A stretch of DNA of 6,795 bases from Alphaproteobacteria bacterium. Its GTDB lineage: Bacteria > Pseudomonadota > Alphaproteobacteria > Rs-D84 > NBLK01. Both the position numbers and the translations under genes were made by a program. Location of the stretch: contig JAFGXE010000098.1 in NCBI GenBank assembly GCA_016936785.1, positions 1 through 6,795 of the forward strand, read 5' to 3'. Position 1 is the first letter of the stretch. Every line of letters begins with the position of its first letter. This document shows, one piece after another, positions 5,395 to 6,795 of the stretch. Under the pieces are notes generated by a model. That model saw nothing but the letters and a program-made list of their open reading frames with translations, was not told the DNA's origin and searched no databases.

Positions 5395-6744
5395 TTAAAA
5401 GTTTAATCGTCCAGACACATACACATTGGTATTCTCTTCGAATTGCCCAAAGAAAGTCGTATTATAACCATCTCCAGGCAAAGGTGTTTCTTTTCCCCAG
5501 AAAATATTCGCTCCCACTTCAAATGTCCACGCATCTGTCGCTTTATAGGTCACTTTTGGACGCACATAACCATCTTCATCCGTCGGACTATAATAATTAA
5601 ACAAGGACAAAATCAATGTTTGCTGATTAAGCATATACGTCAAACGCGTTGTAATTAGATCGCGCTGTTCATCTCGTGCCAAGTTAGCCAAAGGCAATGT
5701 CGCAAGATAGGCATCATAATCTTGCATAATTTCTGTGTAATATTGAAGTCCAAGTGTTAAATTTGTCGCAACTTCCCGCTCAAATCCAATCAAACCGCGA
5801 AACTCAGAATTTCGCACAAAAGGATTATTTCCTTTTGCGTCATCAGGACTATCATAATATCCTGCTTCAAGATTAAAGATTCCCCCTTGGAATGGACTTC
5901 GCACACTCGCACCATAGACATTCAAACGTGGAAAAAACGGTGTTCCCAAAACATCCATTCCTTCTGGTGTCTTCCAGTATCCAAGATGCATATACCCTGC
6001 TATTTCTGTAGATCCAAGTGAACGCGACAAACGCATGGCCACTTCGTCATCTTTAAACCAGCCATTATTTTCATCTACAACCATCTCAGGATCTTCATTT
6101 GAAACCGGACGCATAAGACTTGGAGAAAAATACGACAACCGTGATCCGTCAATAAACCGAGACGCATTATGTCGCGGGAGATACACTACATCTAGATTTG
6201 CAATATCCGAAAAGAATGATGTTTTTATTGCATCCGATGGCGCCTTCAAATAAGCATCATCCCGTCCAGAAAAAAACGATTTCCAATCTTTCGGGAATAA
6301 GTCATTAATAAAAACCATATCGCCTGTTCCCCAAGTCAAAATCTGCCGTCCAACTTTTACATCCATAAAAGAAAGGGGGCGAAATGAAACATTTACTTCA
6401 CGGAGATCAAACCACCCTGCTCCTCTATCTATTTCAAAATCGTCTTTTTCGACATCATCATAGAGAACATCTCCCGAAAGCTTGAATGTAAATGCCTGAG
6501 GTGCGTATTCAAGATCTAAATGAGACCGTATTTCAGCAAGTGAAACATCATTCTGAAAATCCTGATCCTGCGTTCTCATCCCAAAACGCGATTCGACAAA
6601 TCCACTCATATCCCAATTTGTTGAATAGGCTTGATCTTTCCACAGCGTTTCTGCTGTTTCCTCTCCAAGACCAGTTGGCAAAGCAGGTGCTTGTGCAAAC
6701 ACACTGAGAGGAAAAATTAAGCTTGCTAAAATCAATCGTTTCAT
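5395..6744 (-). CDS. Outer-membrane beta-barrel protein, family not named
   Basis: The 449-residue protein has a clear signal peptide, MKRLILASLIFPLSVFA, with likely cleavage after residue 17 (or 19). The mature part has alternating amphipathic strands separated by Asp/Asn/Gly-rich loops and ends in VYVSGRLNF, with the terminal Phe typical of proteins inserted by the BAM complex. Residues 130-175 form a dense, motif-like block (KVGRQILTWGTGD, then VFINDLFPKDW, GRDDAYLKAPSDA) followed by RFIDGSRLSYFSP (196-208). This pattern recalls a class of Gram-negative porin-like proteins found beside RND/MMPL exporters and LolA-like proteins, but I cannot name it with certainty. The start is supported by AAGGAT (6750-6755) seven to eight bases ahead. 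The stop is TAA. The preceding gene ends 9 bases upstream, so the two are probably one operon. The transported substrate is unknown. Confidence 0.7.
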   Translation of the reverse strand: MKRLILASLIFPLSVFAQAPALPTGLGEETAETLWKDQAYSTNWDMSGFVESRFGMRTQDQDFQNDVSLAEIRSHLDLEYAPQAFTFKLSGDVLYDDVEKDDFEIDRGAGWFDLREVNVSFRPLSFMDVKVGRQILTWGTGDMVFINDLFPKDWKSFFSGRDDAYLKAPSDAIKTSFFSDIANLDVVYLPRHNASRFIDGSRLSYFSPSLMRPVSNEDPEMVVDENNGWFKDDEVAMRLSRSLGSTEIAGYMHLGYWKTPEGMDVLGTPFFPRLNVYGASVRSPFQGGIFNLEAGYYDSPDDAKGNNPFVRNSEFRGLIGFEREVATNLTLGLQYYTEIMQDYDAYLATLPLANLARDEQRDLITTRLTYMLNQQTLILSLFNYYSPTDEDGYVRPKVTYKATDAWTFEVGANIFWGKETPLPGDGYNTTFFGQFEENTNVYVSGRLNF

Positions 6745-6753
6745 GGTTTATCC

Positions 6754-6795
6754 TTAAAATTTCAAAAATTTCTTCTGTGCTTTTGCAACAGGTCC
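6754..6795 (-). CDS. C-terminal end of an upstream gene (partial)
   Basis: On the minus strand the frame is open from the right edge and reads GPVAKAQKKFLKF before TAA at 6754-6756. The short spacing (9 bases) and the ribosome binding site of the outer-membrane gene lying on this stop suggest a real gene end in the same operon. Thirteen residues are too few to identify a family; a basic tail like this would suit the cytoplasmic end of a membrane transporter, which is a guess. Confidence 0.5.
   Translation of the reverse strand, partial: GPVAKAQKKFLKF

Overview
The window looks like an ordinary chromosomal segment of an AT-rich alphaproteobacterium. The assignment rests on the style of the FabD protein (the ANDN-PGQ and GAKRA...LPVS stretches), on RNase J, and on a shikimate kinase of alphaproteobacterial type. 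It is an inference from family resemblance and cannot be taken to order level from this sequence alone. I see no insertion sequence, phage gene, CRISPR array or multi-gene defence system. The unusual material lies in a broken gene and in two repeat-rich intergenic regions.

Left part (1-945, + strand): the C-terminal end of ribonuclease J enters from outside the window. Two bases later a short A24-family prepilin peptidase begins, probably in the same operon. Next is a 333-base gap without a gene that ends in a good promoter and a tRNA-Val(GAC) gene with its own terminator. Behind the tRNA lies a roughly 130-base composite palindromic element whose two ends are copies (one inverted, one direct) of the tRNA 3' end.

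Middle (1582-5010): two minus-strand genes, aroK (shikimate kinase) and mtaB (tRNA t6A methylthiotransferase), overlap by 11 bases and read leftward. Divergently, fabD (malonyl-CoA:ACP transacylase) reads rightward. It is followed after three bases by a NUDIX hydrolase reading frame. That frame has a complete Nudix box but is interrupted by one in-frame TGA at codon 57, so it is called a pseudogene, with readthrough as an alternative.

Right part (5011-6795): a 384-base convergent intergenic region is almost filled by five palindromic interspersed repeats of two types that share the end motif TGTCATYYCGA. A minus-strand gene for a 449-residue outer-membrane beta-barrel protein follows, with a signal peptide and a C-terminal Phe. 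It sits directly behind the last codons of another minus-strand gene that runs out of the window.

Functionally the window is a set of housekeeping genes (RNA decay, tRNA modification, aromatic amino-acid and fatty-acid synthesis) beside envelope genes (prepilin peptidase, outer-membrane protein). Nothing shows that they act as one system. The points most worth following up are the interrupted NUDIX gene, the tRNA-derived palindromic element and the repeat cluster.
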